Part shown: positions 45,206 through 56,949 of the stretch, piece by piece
How the letters are laid out: every line of letters starts with the position of its first letter
Numbering within the stretch: position 1 is the first letter of the stretch
Assembly (NCBI GenBank): GCA_019055375.1
Contig: JAHQIW010003622.1
Span: 186,001-250,000, forward strand
From: Parelaphostrongylus tenuis
Taxonomy: Eukaryota > Nematoda > Chromadorea > Rhabditida > Metastrongylidae
Length of the DNA stretch: 64,000 nucleotides
Reading direction: 5' to 3'
The notes under the pieces: generated by a model
Database searches by the model: none
What the model saw: the letters and a program-made list of their open reading frames with translations, nothing else
Told to the model about the DNA's origin: nothing
Translations under genes and position numbers: made by a program

Positions 45206-45902
45206 ATATGTCCTTTGTGTTTTCACTATGATGTGCTCGTATCTTTGGCTCACCAAATCACACCATATTGCATATAGTAATACCGAAACACAAGCGATTA
45301 ATCTATATAATTTGCTCATCATCTTTCATCATCAACAATCTACAATTTATAACAATAGTTTTCAACACCTGCAACCTATGGCAACATATTATATTTACAT
45401 ATAACATTGAAAAACAAAAACATTAATACTTTGCAAATAATACCACAATACAATCAATGTAATACAGATACAATGAATACTTATAAAAAAAGTTTCTTGG
45501 TAGCAACTACGTACCATCGCTGAGGTTACAGAGATGTAAGGGATTATAACATTTTGAGCAGAAATGCATTTTACATCTGATCCATCTAGTGTATGTTTTA
45601 ACATGATTTTTAGTATAAGTGGAGGCTTTCTCGTCCGACAGCTTCTTGTAGCACTCATATCGGGGGCGGTTTTCGCGTGAAACTTTTCGAGAACGCCGTT
45701 AGTTGTCGTTACATGAGAAACGTCTTCTAGATAACCGACATAAATCGCCTCGTTAAACTCACTGCATGTAAATCTTTGTTGGAACAGTGCGCTCTATGAG
45801 TGTTCAACAGCGGTATGTTATGGAGAAAGTGAAAGAGGATGCGTACGTTCCCGACGAAGGGAAAAGTTGATCATGAAGTTAAGAAATAGCAAAATGCACT
45901 TA
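45206..45902. other. No recognisable gene
   Basis: AT-rich sequence. It may contain the 3' flank of the piggyBac relic, but I could not identify TTAA-flanked terminal repeats. The 87-codon minus frame at 45395-45658 has no motif. Confidence 0.4.
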
Positions 45903-46664
45903 TCATTTTTTTTGTTCCTCTAAGGAATGGAGAATAGGCAGCCATCTGTTCGTGACGTCCTCAAATCCCTTACTTTTGTTGCGGCTTTCAAGAACTCTGA
46001 ACTTATTCGTGTTCGAATTCGCGTCGCAACCGCATGCTGTCGGAAGCATCTGCACTTCTCTCTTCTTAAACCATCTGACTACCATCACGCCAGTCCAATT
46101 TTGGGTGGCTCTCCACTCGCCCTTACGCAGTTTCTTCTGCATGAACTCCTTTGGCATGCCTTTCCGCCATTCCTGCAGGTTCCGCACAGGTAAGTTTTAT
46201 TTCTCAATGGTTTCTCTGTTAGGGGAGCAGTGGTGTACTAGTTGTCGGCGTAAATGTGCCTTCGTTGAACTAACAGGCCCTTCAACAAGTTCATCACCGC
46301 ACATCCAGACAAAGGCTCACTAGATTTGGAAGTTGTAATCGCACCTGTGTAGGTCATTGTCTTATACATGCACCCTCTTTCACTACTAACATTGAAAAAT
46401 TTTATACTGATTCTGTTCGCTTTGCAGAGAGCATACTGACGTAGCTTGGTTCTTCCTCTGAATGGTACCATCGACTCTTCGATGCATACGTCTCTTCCTC
46501 GCCTGTACACACTTCTGCAGTTGACATTCACTACTTCCATCAGTTGTCTTATACAGCTTGTCTTCTGTGTTAGCTTTGGCATTGTCGAATGCACGTAGAT
46601 GGATCATGATCTCATAGCATCGATACCTTGGCATGATATATGACGCAATAAGATATCTCTCCAT
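45903..46664 (-). pseudogene. piggyBac-type transposase, frameshifted relic
   Basis: piggyBac transposases excise and insert elements at TTAA. From right to left: MPRYRCYEIMIHLRAFDNAK (the 'MpR.Rf..i...lHF.dn' block), then after a frameshift near 46550 QLMEVVNVNCRSVYRRGRDV, and EESMVPFRGRTKLRQYALCK. The last corresponds to the D(E)(A/S)M.PFKGR..f.QY block; the usual catalytic Asp reads Glu here. After about 50 lost or scrambled bases, WRKGMPKEFMQKKLRKGEW and VMVVRWFKKREVQMLPTAC follow, the 'W.DkRdV.mLST' block. Block order matches the family. At least two frame breaks make it non-functional. It is the only piggyBac copy seen in the window. Confidence 0.8.
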
Positions 46665-49600
46665 AAGTTGCAGATTGTTGGTGATGAATGATGACCAGAA
46701 AATTATACAGATTGATCGTATGTGTTACGGTATTACTGCATAGAATATGGTGTAATTTGATGTGCCAAAGATTCGAGCATATTACAGTGAAAACACAAAG
46801 GACATATAGCTGACACTTTGTGAAATGTAAATTTTATGCGAATCCATTAGTTTTAATGCTTTCTAGCAGTGGTATGATCTTCTACATGAGCTCTAAAAGT
46901 GGGAAGGCAAAATTTGACCTTGGACGAAAGTTGAACCCGCGTTTCACTCTTACAGAGGCTATAGTTCGATACATTTTTTAAGGAGATCGGATAGTGCGTA
47001 AATATCCGGAAAAATCTTGAAATTCTAAATTAACTTAATAGAGGCATCATAGTACATCATATGGACAGCAATCAACCAGTTGGGAATGTAGGAAAAGGTA
47101 GTGCGCATTATGATCCATGCAGCAGAATTCAAATTTAAATTCTCTACTTATATCAGCATATTTTGAAATGGGAAAAAATTAATATAGGTGAAAAGTGGAA
47201 AGACGAACTTTATGTTGGATGAGACGAATTAGAGATCTTGGTTATCCAAATTGTGTAGAGATTCGCTCGAGTCGCCCAATTATTCTGCGTTATCATGCTC
47301 AGGGCTTTACTTAGGAGCAAAAAACATTGATTGATGTGCCTTCGGAGTGGTCACTCAACGAAGCTTACTGCCAAATTTAGAGCTGAAGTCAACAGAAAAT
47401 AAAACTAACGATGAAACTAACAGGACTAAGATGTGACTGCTTGCGCATAACGTTACAAAATTTCATGCATGAGCCTTTTAGTAGAAGTCTTTGGTTTAGT
47501 TGTAGAGGTAGCCATTCCACTGTTGTCTGTCACATACCCTATACTTCAAAAAAACTCGTAATATTTTGACGAGGAATGTAGAGATGGAGAGCACTCAGCT
47601 AATGACCTCCTAAAGGTTTACGTTAGGCTGCGCATTTTTAGCTAGCTCTGACTATTAAGCATTTTTCAACCCATCGCCCTTCTGGTAACAACCCGATCCG
47701 AGCCAGAAAAAGCTGAAGAAAGTAATAGTGCGGAAGAAGTTATTAAACGGAAATGCACTTAATGCAGCACACGCAGATCACAGTAAATAGACGATTACAC
47801 CTAGCCAATTTCATCGCAGGCCCAGAATTTTGCGTCATATTGAAAATAATCTCGTCTACACGTTCCTTTTTTACGAAGTAGAGTAAGGTGGAAAATAGAA
47901 AACTTTGTTGCAAAATTGATACATACCAGCCTTTGGTGAACTTTGAAGCACTGAACAATGTTTGCATGGCTTTTAATCTAAGAAAATAATCTAAAATAGC
48001 ACAAATCCACTATCTACTATTTATAGAAGAAATGCAATAATTTTCAATAAGTGCGAAAAAAAGTTGCGGACTATTAGAAACTTTTCTTTGTGCTCCTTTT
48101 GTGTTTTTGAACCGGATTTGCATGTTAATTTTTGGTACAGCCAGGCCTTTTGTAGTGTATGCCTTCATTTCAAGCCGGAGTAATAAGTTCTCAAAATCTA
48201 GAGGCTCAATAACGGCTCGAATCCATTTATTATTTCTTGCAATAGAATGATTACGACTGTTAGAAAAAGATATGTTTACAAAAATGTATGCTTATATCAT
48301 GCAAGTGCAAAATTTTTATATCTCGCTCAAGAATCAAACAGAAAATAATATAGAACGATTGGCGCAAAACTACTGATAATAGGAGTTTGCAGGTGTGATG
48401 ACGATGAAGAGCTTTGGGTAGCTCACCGAAAACTTACCATTGATGAATTCGCTGAACCACATAATCGCTCCTAGATCTGTAATTTAGTGTATTACTAATC
48501 TTCATTGTATCATCGAAAACACTGAGCAGTTCCTTCATCTTATTTGTCTGAACGTAAGGAACAAACTCCAGTTTAAATTAAGGAATAAGTACTAGCTAAG
48601 ACATTGAATGCGATTTTGTAGCCAATACTTCAAAGAGAGCGCGTGTAACTCACAAGTGCTACGCGATTTATAGGACCTGGTAAAATATCATATTAGCGGA
48701 TAGTTAAGTCCTTGATCTAGTCGTGATCGGCAGCATTCCTCTACTGAGATACGAGTAAATGCATTGACTTGATAGCTATCGTTGTAGGCCTCACAAGTGA
48801 CTGTGTGGTCCAAGCACTTATTGTTAGCTCTATGATACCAAGGGAGTTAAATACTTTTCCAGTATCTAAGCGATTGAATTAATAGCGGACCTTTTATCTT
48901 TTTCTTCTAGAGAATCTTGTGAGTGTGTCGTGAAATTTTATCTAGCATTTGTTTTTCAAAAGGTTTTGATCCTTGAGGGTAACACTAAAGTTGTGACGAA
49001 GCTTAATAAACGTAAAAGATGTGAGGTGAAAAACTGACTGAAATAGCAGCAGTTACTGCATAATTAAGATGAGGAGTTTTTGAATAGAAAGTTGAGCGCT
49101 TCTCTGAGGACTTCTGATTGTAGCTACACTCACAATGATTTTGCGCGAAGAATGTTACGAAGCATGTCATTGGCGGTTGTTTCAACTAACAGACGCGCTT
49201 GACTAGATTGCTACAAAAATTCAATCATAACTGCAATTAATAAAAACTGTCCATTTACTTGAACGAAGAGCGACATCATCTTCACAAATTACTTGAAATT
49301 TTTGTTAAGATTTTTAGAAGAAGAATTATTAATTTACAGCTCGCTCATCTCAGGTATATAGTAACTAGTTCTTCTTTGCCATCTACATCGCAGTCACTAA
49401 TAAGCAGCGACTTCAAGCTACGCTCTTACGCTCTCTGGGATGTTGTAGGCTATATAAACCTGAAATATCAGCAGAAGCATATTCCATTTTATCATCGTTG
49501 AGATTTGATGTGTTGGAATGTAACGGTGTATGAGGAGCACATCACTTCATCATCTCAGTTATTGAGTGCAAGTGCAGTACCTCATTAATCGTTCTCAGAC

Positions 49601-50984
49601 CAGAACTCATAAATCACTCATGCATTCGTGAGCAATGAAACCTCATCAGGAGCGTGAATTATATTGCACCAGAGCCTTCCTATTGCAACTTGAAAGGAGG
49701 TAATTTACGTTCTAGAGTGTGTGTGTAATCGTGTCTCTGTTTGTTCGTTTGTCTAAGTTGTCATACAGCAAAGGTTCGGTCTCAATATAAGGGTATAAGT
49801 GATAAAAACAACGGATTCACCTTTTTTCCAGCAGTGCACATCCAATCCTAGCGTTAGTCTTCGCATGAAGTAAAGCTCCGTTGCAATCATCGGAACGTTG
49901 AAAACTTTTAGGAGGGTTTGTTTAGAGGCCGCTGTCGTTTGACCCGTATTATTGACATACCGTACTGAGAGCATAAAAATTGGATCCCCAAAGTAAACAG
50001 TTTACTAGGCTTTGTACATATATAACAAGAAAGCTACACCTTCTCTCTATCCTGATTTACTTTAACAAAGATTTCATCATTTCTCGTTAGATCTTCAAAA
50101 AATCTTCCTAATAGATGGTAAGAAAACATCTCTTGGTTGAAAAAGGATTAGCAGAATTCACGACGGTCAATAAGTTTTTTCTCAGTTGCACTAAACTAAA
50201 CATTGCATGCCTATGTAATATCCTGTGCAGCAATAAGAACTAGAAGACTTAGTAAGAAAAAAACGATGGATGCTCGAAGGATGTACTTAGTTCTGTGATC
50301 TAATTTGACAATGGAATTTCTTTGATGTGGTTATGAAAGTGTTTGACTAAATAGACTGCCCTTTGAATAATTTCAACGCGCTTTGAAGAGGTAACAGCCA
50401 GAATGTTAGCTAGTGTTAACCAAATCTTACACTATCAAGTTTGTTGCTGTTCGAGGAAAGAACATTAACTCATCAACTCTCACCTTGACATTAGCTGTGG
50501 CATATTTATTGTACTGCAGTGCGTTCAGTAATAGCGACTAAAGCTATAGCACTCACTTACTCAAACTTGTTTTGATGGATATGACTTATTTTTCAGCAAA
50601 AGTCGATTCCTATAAGTTTCATAAGCAGCAGTTTTCCTGAGCATTCAGTTGATCGTCGACTTCATTTATCGCCAAATTTCTGTGTGTTTATGCACTTAGT
50701 GCACTTTCAAGGTGCAGCAGCTTATTCTCCCCATTAGTTCTATGGCGTTTTTCGAAGTTGCGCAATAATTTCTTCAATAAGACCACTTGAACATCTATAT
50801 CTCACACTGTCACGACTCACATTGTCAGGCAAGTTTTTGATTTTCAACAATTTCTTCCTGAAGTGGGGGTGGTGGTCGCTTGGTTGGTGATCATGTTATT
50901 AGAAAGTTAATACAAGGAAAGTATTTCAACCCTCACCCGAGAACTCTCTCGTCATCAATGGGAACGCCTTGACTTGGCTTTCAG
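46665..50984. other. Longest stretch without recognisable features
   Basis: About 4.3 kb of AT-rich sequence with frames of 60-80 codons only (47743-47967, 49003-49185, 49259-49501, 49753-49974). None has a motif, and I found no similarity to other parts of the window. It may include introns or intergenic DNA of the gene hinted at by the exon at 50985. Confidence 0.45.
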
Positions 50985-51200
50985 GAATGCAGAAATATTT
51001 CCCTAGCATTCAGCGACTCTAATAAAGAAGACCAGATGCTGAAGCAGTACATGAAACGTCACGCGATACGCCGGAGACCTCGGATAGATGAAGAAAAAGA
51101 CAACCGGAAGCGACTTGAGAACCATGGAATGCCAATTTATTTCTTTACATGCAATCAAAGACTGACATTAATTAACATCTTTTCTTCCTACCATTATCAG
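50985..51200 (+). CDS. Candidate internal exon, basic charged protein, unknown
   Basis: A good acceptor (TTGGCTTTCAG) at 50984 opens 72 codons without a stop up to a GTAGAG donor at 51201; both ends are in phase 0. The first 50 residues look like real protein: CRNISLAFSDSNKEDQMLKQ, then YMKRHAIRRRPRIDEEKDNR and KRLENHGM. They are rich in Arg, Lys, Asp and Glu with codon use unlike the AT-rich surroundings. The last 20 residues are hydrophobic and AT-rich, so the true donor could be earlier. I do not recognise the family. The immediately upstream 50 bases (overlapping frame TRELSRHQWERLDLAFR) are also open. Confidence 0.4.
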
Positions 51201-51604
51201 GTAGAGAGCTTCTTTATTGTCAACGAGGATATGCGTAGTACTTTTATTTCAGTAATATCCACTGAGAAATATATAACGACTAGTACTCAAAAATTGCATA
51301 AAAATTAGAATACTTCATTAGTTCATACCATATATCAACTCACAGTCAGTCACAGCACTTACTAATACGAGTTGTAAGAACGCGAACAAACGAAAGGACC
51401 ACGTTGGAGATATGGTGCTTAGACAGCTCAGAATCACAAAAACTCCTTGATAAAAAAAATCATTGAAAAGAATGAGGATAAGCGCAACAGAACAATTTGA
51501 AGATCTGTGATAGAATTCTTCACACTGTATTATCATCAGAGCATAACTTAAGCATATCATGTCAATATAAGTCCCTCGTAAATCTAAACAGCGAAAGGAT
51601 ATAA
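51201..51604. other. No recognisable gene
   Basis: AT-rich sequence. The 80-codon minus frame at 51318-51560 shows hydrophobic character only. Confidence 0.4.
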
Positions 51605-51790
51605 CATGTTTTGAGCTCTTAGGTCTAGTGTTATACAGGCACCTGCTTCGTCCTACTGGGACTCATCAGTAGCACCCTCTCTCGGTTCAGCCGATCCCCT
51701 AGGACTTAATAATTCTCTATAAAGGAATCGGCGGCAAGTGAAAAAATCACAACAAGTCCGGTGATAAAATTCAGATTATATTATTTCGAG
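51605..51790 (+). mobile_element. Foldback MITE family M2, partial copy
   Basis: It begins AACATGTTTTGAGC like the ends of the elements at 52331 and 61612. It shares the interior 'ttcagccgatccc', 'aaggaatcggcg' and 'aatcacaacaagtccggtgata' blocks with 61700-61790. The right end is not found, so the copy is truncated. Confidence 0.65.
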
Positions 51791-52330
51791 TGGATCTATA
51801 AAAAAGCGCGGTAGAAAGGAGAGGCCTGAAAAGCGCAGATTCAATGAAAACCACGTATAAATTATGACAATTACAGTGATTGAAGCAAAAGAGATTGAAA
51901 TAAGAGTATTGTAGTCGTACACTTTCTAACAGAGGCGGGTGGCTAAAATTTCTGTTGAATAGCTAATGTCGACGAACGCTGAACAAAAAACTCGGAGTAG
52001 ATAGTGAAAGTAGAGTTCATGATCATCTAAACTGTCAAAAAATTTGTTCGCCTCGTTCAGCGCTATCATGCTGGCTCACTTCAGCAATAGGTGTAACCGC
52101 TCATGTTTTTTTAGGGCGCTCAGTTCCTTAATGTTCCTGCCGCATTTACAGCTGAAAACAACAAAAAGTGAATGTTATTCGTTTGCTGAAATCTTGACTT
52201 ATTTCGTAGAATTGCAAGATCGAGTCTCCAGGATTGTACACATGTACACTAGTGGTTAGTACTGTCAACCAAAAAACCTCTCTTTCAACTGTTTTGATTC
52301 TTGAGATCTCACTTAAAAATTTGTAGCCTG
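51791..52330. other. No recognisable gene
   Basis: AT-rich sequence between two MITE copies. The 71-codon frame at 52044-52259 lacks motifs. Confidence 0.4.
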
Positions 52331-52672
52331 ATAACATATTTTAAGCCTTGAATGAGTTTTGTTATGGCCCTCATATAAGGCTAGAAGTACGTTACGACCT
52401 CCTTTGCGCTCAATCAGTTCATTATAAGGGGATGTAATCCCTACATATGAAGGAATCGACGCCCAATTATTTACACTGTCCATGAAGTAGTAGAATCATC
52501 TGAATAACTGACACTGCCCGTAGAGCGATATTATCACCTGACGTCGATTTCTTTACATGTAGGAGGTTTATACCCTCACAAAAAAATTGACTAAGCAGAG
52601 AGGCACCCTGCTACAGTTCGTACGTTTAACATTATATACGTGCCACAGCAGGTCTCAAGAAGGGCTTAAATT
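52331..52672. mobile_element. Foldback MITE family M2
   Basis: The termini are inverted repeats: AACATATTTTAAGCCTTGA on the left and the complementary TCAAGAAGGGCTTAAATTAT on the right. The interior blocks 'tatgaaggaatcgacgcc' and 'tatcacctgacgtcgatttcttt' are themselves partly inverted, as in the 61.6 kb copy. There is no coding capacity. Confidence 0.7.
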
Positions 52673-53129
52673 ATGTCATTATAGTACTAATTGGATTGTA
52701 TAGCCAAGTTTTTATCTGCTCGGCGAAAAGTGATGGTGGTTTGCGCATTGTTGAAACGTGGCGTTCGATTATGAGATAATTCGAAATGAAAATAATTACG
52801 TGTACTTACTTTAACAAGCGTTTTTTGCTCTTCGTTTCGCTGCTAATAACGTTGATGTTTATTCCATATCTATTTTAGACTATGGAGAGGTTGATACAGG
52901 AGTTATGGCGTTTTAGACAGTAAATTTAGAATTGGTCGCAAGGCAGCAGAGGAACTCACAACATCAGCAACACATTGGCCCAAAAACTGCTGACGAACGT
53001 ACGGAACATCGGTGGTTCCGAAAGATTTGTAAAGAAGATGCATTTCAACAAGGTTTAAACATCAACTATCTTTATATAAACCTTGTCAGAGTCATGAGAA
53101 AAGCAATAATCAAAGATGATACTTTTATT

Positions 53130-53712
53130 TCGGTGCTTTGTTTAGACCACGCTCAAATTTCAATAAATCCATTATTATTTGAGCCAACTTGTCAAGTGGT
53201 CTGGTAAGGGCTCTTGTACAGCCCGATACATGTGTTTCGTCCTTACAGACTCGTCAGTCGGGCAGAACCCGTCGTCTTTCAATATTTTTATAGTCAGTTC
53301 TCTCGGGAGCCTTACACTCCTTATAGAGAGTCATCGAAGACAAACGATTTACACTTCATGTCAAGTGAAATTTTCACCTAACACAGAGTGTTGCGCATTC
53401 ACTGGCTCAAACAATAATGAATAACAAAGCACTCGACATAAAGGCATAATTATGATAAAAGTACCAGCCAAAGAGCAATTGAGTGCGCAACGCTCTGTGT
53501 TAGGTGAAAATTCTCCCTGACATAGAGTGTAAAACGTTCGGCTTCGATGACTCTCTGTAAATTAGCAGAGCTCAGGAGAGAACTGACTGTAAAAAGATCG
53601 AAAGACGACGGGTTCTGCCCTGCTGACGAGTGTGTAAGGACGAAACACGTGTATCGGGCTGTACAAGAGCCCTTACCAGACCACATGACAAGTTGACTCA
53701 AATAATTTTGAA
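53130..53712. mobile_element. TIR/foldback element, full palindromic copy
   Basis: Left arm about 53166-53400 and right arm about 53475-53712 are reverse complements. They share TTATTTGAGCCAACTTGTCA, TCTTGTACAGCCCGATACA, GACTCGTCAG, GACGACGGGTTCTGCCC and the inner ACACAGAGTGTTGCGCA with its complement GCGCAACGCTCTGTGTTA. A spacer of about 75 bases lies between. The outer tail at 53130-53160 contains TAGACCACGCTCAAATTTCA. There is no transposase. It is immediately followed to the left by the sequence that, in the left arm, directly abuts kinase copy A. Confidence 0.8.
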
Positions 53713-53785
53713 GAGATAATATATATACATACATATATGTATGTATATGCGCACATGTATGCATATGCATATGTATATATCTAGT
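53713..53785 (+). repeat. TA/TATG microsatellite
   Basis: An alternating tract of TATA, CATA and TATG units, with ATATGTATGTATATG in its middle. It adjoins the foldback element's right end. It is absent from the left arm. Confidence 0.8.
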
Positions 53786-54990
53786 AAGTTGATGTAAAAT
53801 ATTTTGATGCCATCACAGATTGCTTTCACGTGATATTTTGATTACTTACATGTGATATTCTGATTTGAAGTTTTTACCCCCACACTGGAAAAAGTATGGA
53901 TCATTGATTACTAACATAAAAGTGTAAGTTCCACACATGATTATTTTTTTTGCTCCTGCCTGAATCTGTATCGTCTTTTTATTTCTGGTCAAAAATCGTA
54001 GACTAATTTTGCATGGAATTGCACTGGAATAATACGGTATTTTTCACATTACCTCTTCGCTTCCACAATTTGAGGATAGGGATGCTTTCGCAATATGGCA
54101 TACACTTCGTTACAATGGCGAATGAAATAGCTCCAACCGACCTGAAATATTTTGCAACTGACAGGTTAGCAAGACCTCGTTTTTTCATGAGCGCCTAGAA
54201 CTTTGTCAAATATCAAACCTATACTTATAAAGCTTATTTTTCTTCCACTGTGCTTGTGATAACGTAGTCTCAGTTATGGATCCAAAATTAAATACATGTT
54301 TCTATATGCTCACACTGCTTGGCTTTGCGCATAATAATTAAGCGCCTGCGTATTAGGTTGGTTTGACAGTAGTAGACTGCATCATTATAGGAAAAATACA
54401 CTTGATTTCGCTTCATTCTACATGTAACATGACGTTTGACAACTATAGATGTCACAACGAGGCTGTAGTAATGGCCAATATCACAGATAAGAGAACCATG
54501 TTCTTTCCGCTGCTTAATTTCGTCAGGCAGAAGCTTGCTACCAGACTTTTCTTTACTAGTAAGTAGCTCTCTCTAGAAAAAATATTTAGCATGCGTCAGC
54601 ATGGGGGAACGGGGTGAAGGGTGTCTTATTGTTCCTTTCATCCTTTGTTCTCCATTTCTTTCAGAATTTACAGTATAGGAAGTGGGAGTACACATGACCT
54701 CGCAAGAGAGTGTGCAAACACTCACTAGTGTTACACTGAAGACAGCGAAAATTTGGATAATGTGGGGAAAAGTTAACTTTTTCGAATTGTCAGTGCTTCA
54801 CTATCTGAAAATTTTACGTGATAATACGCATTATCTTTTTCAGTACGTTACCACCAATTAGACATCAGATTTGTATGGACCAAACGTTTTTCCTTTCAGT
54901 AATTCTGGAGCTGAATAAGACTTTGACTTGCAGAAAGTGACCAAAAGTGTGTCACTTACGGTCACCTGAATTTTGAGGTGATAACTTTTC
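53786..54990. other. Right-arm-only sequence, no recognisable gene
   Basis: This has no counterpart in the left arm. The complementary 61-codon frames (54003-54188 minus, 54013-54198 plus) and the frame at 54363-54566 (67 codons) show no motif. If the kinase had exons after DFG they should lie here on the minus strand, but I could not recognise any. Confidence 0.4.
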
Positions 54991-55029
54991 TTTAACGAAA
55001 AGGTTTAAACGAAAAAGGAAAAAACCTAC

Positions 55030-55158
55030 TCTTTGGGCAAAATCAAAGTCACTGATCTTGATTATGCCTCCTTCATCAGGGAACAAAATTATATCCTTAA
55101 AATTGAGATCGTGATGCGCATTTTGTCTCTGAATTATAGTGTCACATTTGAATACATA

Positions 55159-55189
<31 letters not shown>

Positions 55190-56150
55190 GCACAGCACAG
55201 TGCTACTTACAGTATGCATGTGATACATTGCCAAAATGACCTGGCACACCCAAATCATGGCTTAATATTCCTTCACTGGTCCGTTCATTTGAAGATATTG
55301 AAGCTGAAAAACACGAACAAGGTATGTCTGGTTAGTAAAGACTTTGTCAAAAATCCAAATTTCTCTCATTTCATATCAGATATAATACTCTTATGTCACT
55401 CGCTACTTGATGCAGAACTTCTTGATGTCTGTTAACCTGAAGGTAACTAAATGCCACCATATGTTATCAAAGACTGACTTCGTTGTATCATTCAGTAGAA
55501 CGAATTGTATTTGATTTACTCAAAAAAGCCAACATGCTTGTTCCACGTTTTCAATACTTACTTTGGTCAATGAGATATTTAGGAGTATTGAAACAACTAC
55601 TTGAAGCAGTGAAACATTTTATTTGATAGCAATTCATTCAGTCTGAAAAGGTCAGTAACATCTGTATTAATAATTTCAGGGAAGCAGGTCTACCATGTTA
55701 CCTCCTCGTGTATACTCCATAGTGAGAAACACGCGATGCATACCCTCGTAATGGCCGAGAATTTTGACAAGGTGAGGGTAGTCGAGACGCTTCCAGCATT
55801 GGATTTCTCTCGGAAGAATTTGTTGTGGAAGACTTCTGACTTTTCGGAGATTTACCATCTTCATGGCAACATGAATACTACTCCATCAATTGAACTTGCT
55901 ACTTTCAGTGAGCATGTTGGCAGTGAGCATGTTGGGCAAAAACTTTGAAAGTCTCAGCGTGATTGCATAATCTTCAATTATATTTCAATTCCGCCACTTT
56001 ATCGTACTGAATCTCTGAATTTCACGCTATCAAAAATAGTACTAGTGAAGAGGTCTTTTCCAATTCTCTTTAGCGTCTTATCTTCCTGCACTCCATGATA
56101 TGAAGAAAGAAATCAGATATTACTTTGAAAAATGCTTATTCGGGTTTACT
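55030..56150 (-). pseudogene. TSSK-like Ser/Thr protein kinase, copy C (broken)
   Basis: This is the mirror of copy A, with one more exon. Exon 1 is 55694-55870: VAMKMVNLRKVRSLPQQ, then LPREIQCWKRLDYPHLVKIL, HYEGMHRVFLTMEYTRGG. It is fully open, ending ATG before a GTAGAC donor. Exon 2 is 55211-55303, after TTTTTCAG: LQYLQMNGPVKEY, then TAA (55262-55264), then AMIWVCQVILAMYHMHT and a GTAAGT donor. Exon 3 is 55030-55128: AHHDLNFKD, where the catalytic HRD has become HHD and the loop Lys is lost, and IIKISDFDFAQR, where DFG has become DFD. The upstream IGKDLFTS segment is at about 56050. Lost catalytic residues plus a stop indicate a long-dead copy. Confidence 0.82.
55172..55192 (+). repeat. 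TA microsatellite in kinase intron
   Basis: A run of TA dinucleotides lies in the intron between exons 2 and 3 of kinase copy C. Copy B has an AT-rich tract at the matching place (28450-28480). Confidence 0.75.
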
Positions 56151-56182
56151 CAAAAGACGCCCACTTGAGACTCAAGCTTTTC

Positions 56183-56207
56183 AAGTTGCTCAAATAATAA
56201 TGAAAAG
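56183..56207 (-). repeat. TIR remnant beside kinase copy C
   Basis: On the minus strand it reads CATTATTATTTGAGCAACTTG, one base short of the canonical TIR core. Together with the TIR at 53166, in opposite orientation, it bounds a 3.0-kb segment that contains all of kinase copy C. Confidence 0.65.
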
Positions 56208-56477
56208 ATGAATACTCTTAAGACTACCTGACGTGCTCCCAAAAATTCATCGTCGATCAGGCTAGTCTATGTCATCATTTGGAGCAGACTGAGAGGACGA
56301 CGAAAGCTGGTACAAAATTATGGCGGCTCTTTACAGCCACTCGACAGCCACATGCCGCACAGCGAACCTTTCAAAAATCTAACAAAATGAGGAACGAAAT
56401 TTTGTCTCGTCCTCTATAATTGCCGGACCTTGCGTTCATTGACGACGGTTTTTCAGGCATCTCGCTAGCTTCTTGCA

Positions 56478-56801
56478 GTGCAAAGGGCCCACAATCAAAA
56501 CGATGCAGAAAAAGCTTTCGAAGAGCTCGCCAAATGCCGGCACCCCGATTTTTATTCTACGGAAAACAAACTCATTTCTCGTTCACAAAAGTGTGTTCGT
56601 TGTAATGATTCTTACTTCAATCAAAAGGATGTTCTTGAGACTAATTATCAGGATTTGAAAATCACAAAACTGAAACCGCCATGCTTTCGCGCCAACTATA
56701 TTTCGCTTCAATCAAGGTGTCCGAGTTCCAGTTTGCTGCAAATGAAAACAATATTCTACTGCTCTCCGTTTCATGATCTTCTCGTGCGAAAAAATTATTG
56801 A
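56478..56801 (+). pseudogene. Conserved frame with CxxC, right arm (unknown)
   Basis: This copy is cleaner than the one at 25510-25881. A 107-codon open frame includes NDAEKAFEELAKCRHPDFYS, ENKLISRSQKCVRCNDSYFN and ETNYQDLKITKLKPPCFRAN, then TAA-type termination. Two acceptor-like sites (GGTTTTTCAG and GCTTCTTGCAG) lie just upstream, so it is probably an exon without its own start. CVRC could be half of a metal-binding site. The family is unknown. It is divergent to the zinc-finger segment on the other strand. Confidence 0.4.
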
Positions 56802-56946
56802 TAGATTGACAAAGAACTCTAAGTAAGATACTCAAAAAGTTGCATTTTGAGCTGTGCTTTAGGCAATGTTTCCGCAACTCTCTCAGACCAATGAATACCT
56901 CTACACAGTTCTCACACACGTGTGGTCCATAGTTTGTGTGAAGCAC
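56662..56946 (-). pseudogene. C2H2 zinc-finger segment, right arm
   Basis: The frame is open from ATG at 56946 for 94 codons. CENCVEVFIGLRELRKHCLK then H at 56854-56916 keeps Cys-X2-Cys-X12-His-X3-His and the core Phe and Leu. The linker residues differ from the left copy, so the metal ligands are the constant part. The later portion overlaps the plus-strand frame at 56478-56801 and is less likely to be translated. A single finger with no partner makes it a gene fragment. The left copy is closed by a stop just upstream. Confidence 0.5.
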
Positions 56947-56949
56947 ATA

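Noticed and set aside
44606..45322. 238-codon minus-strand frame, the longest in the window next to the reverse transcriptase
   Set aside because: Its middle half is the GATAGT satellite, which keeps several frames open on both strands. Only the non-repeat end (44646-44905) is worth keeping as a coding-like block.
46238..46664. Overlapping minus frames in piggyBac as two separate genes
   Set aside because: Both cover the same transposase; one is simply the other read out of frame after a frameshift near 46550.
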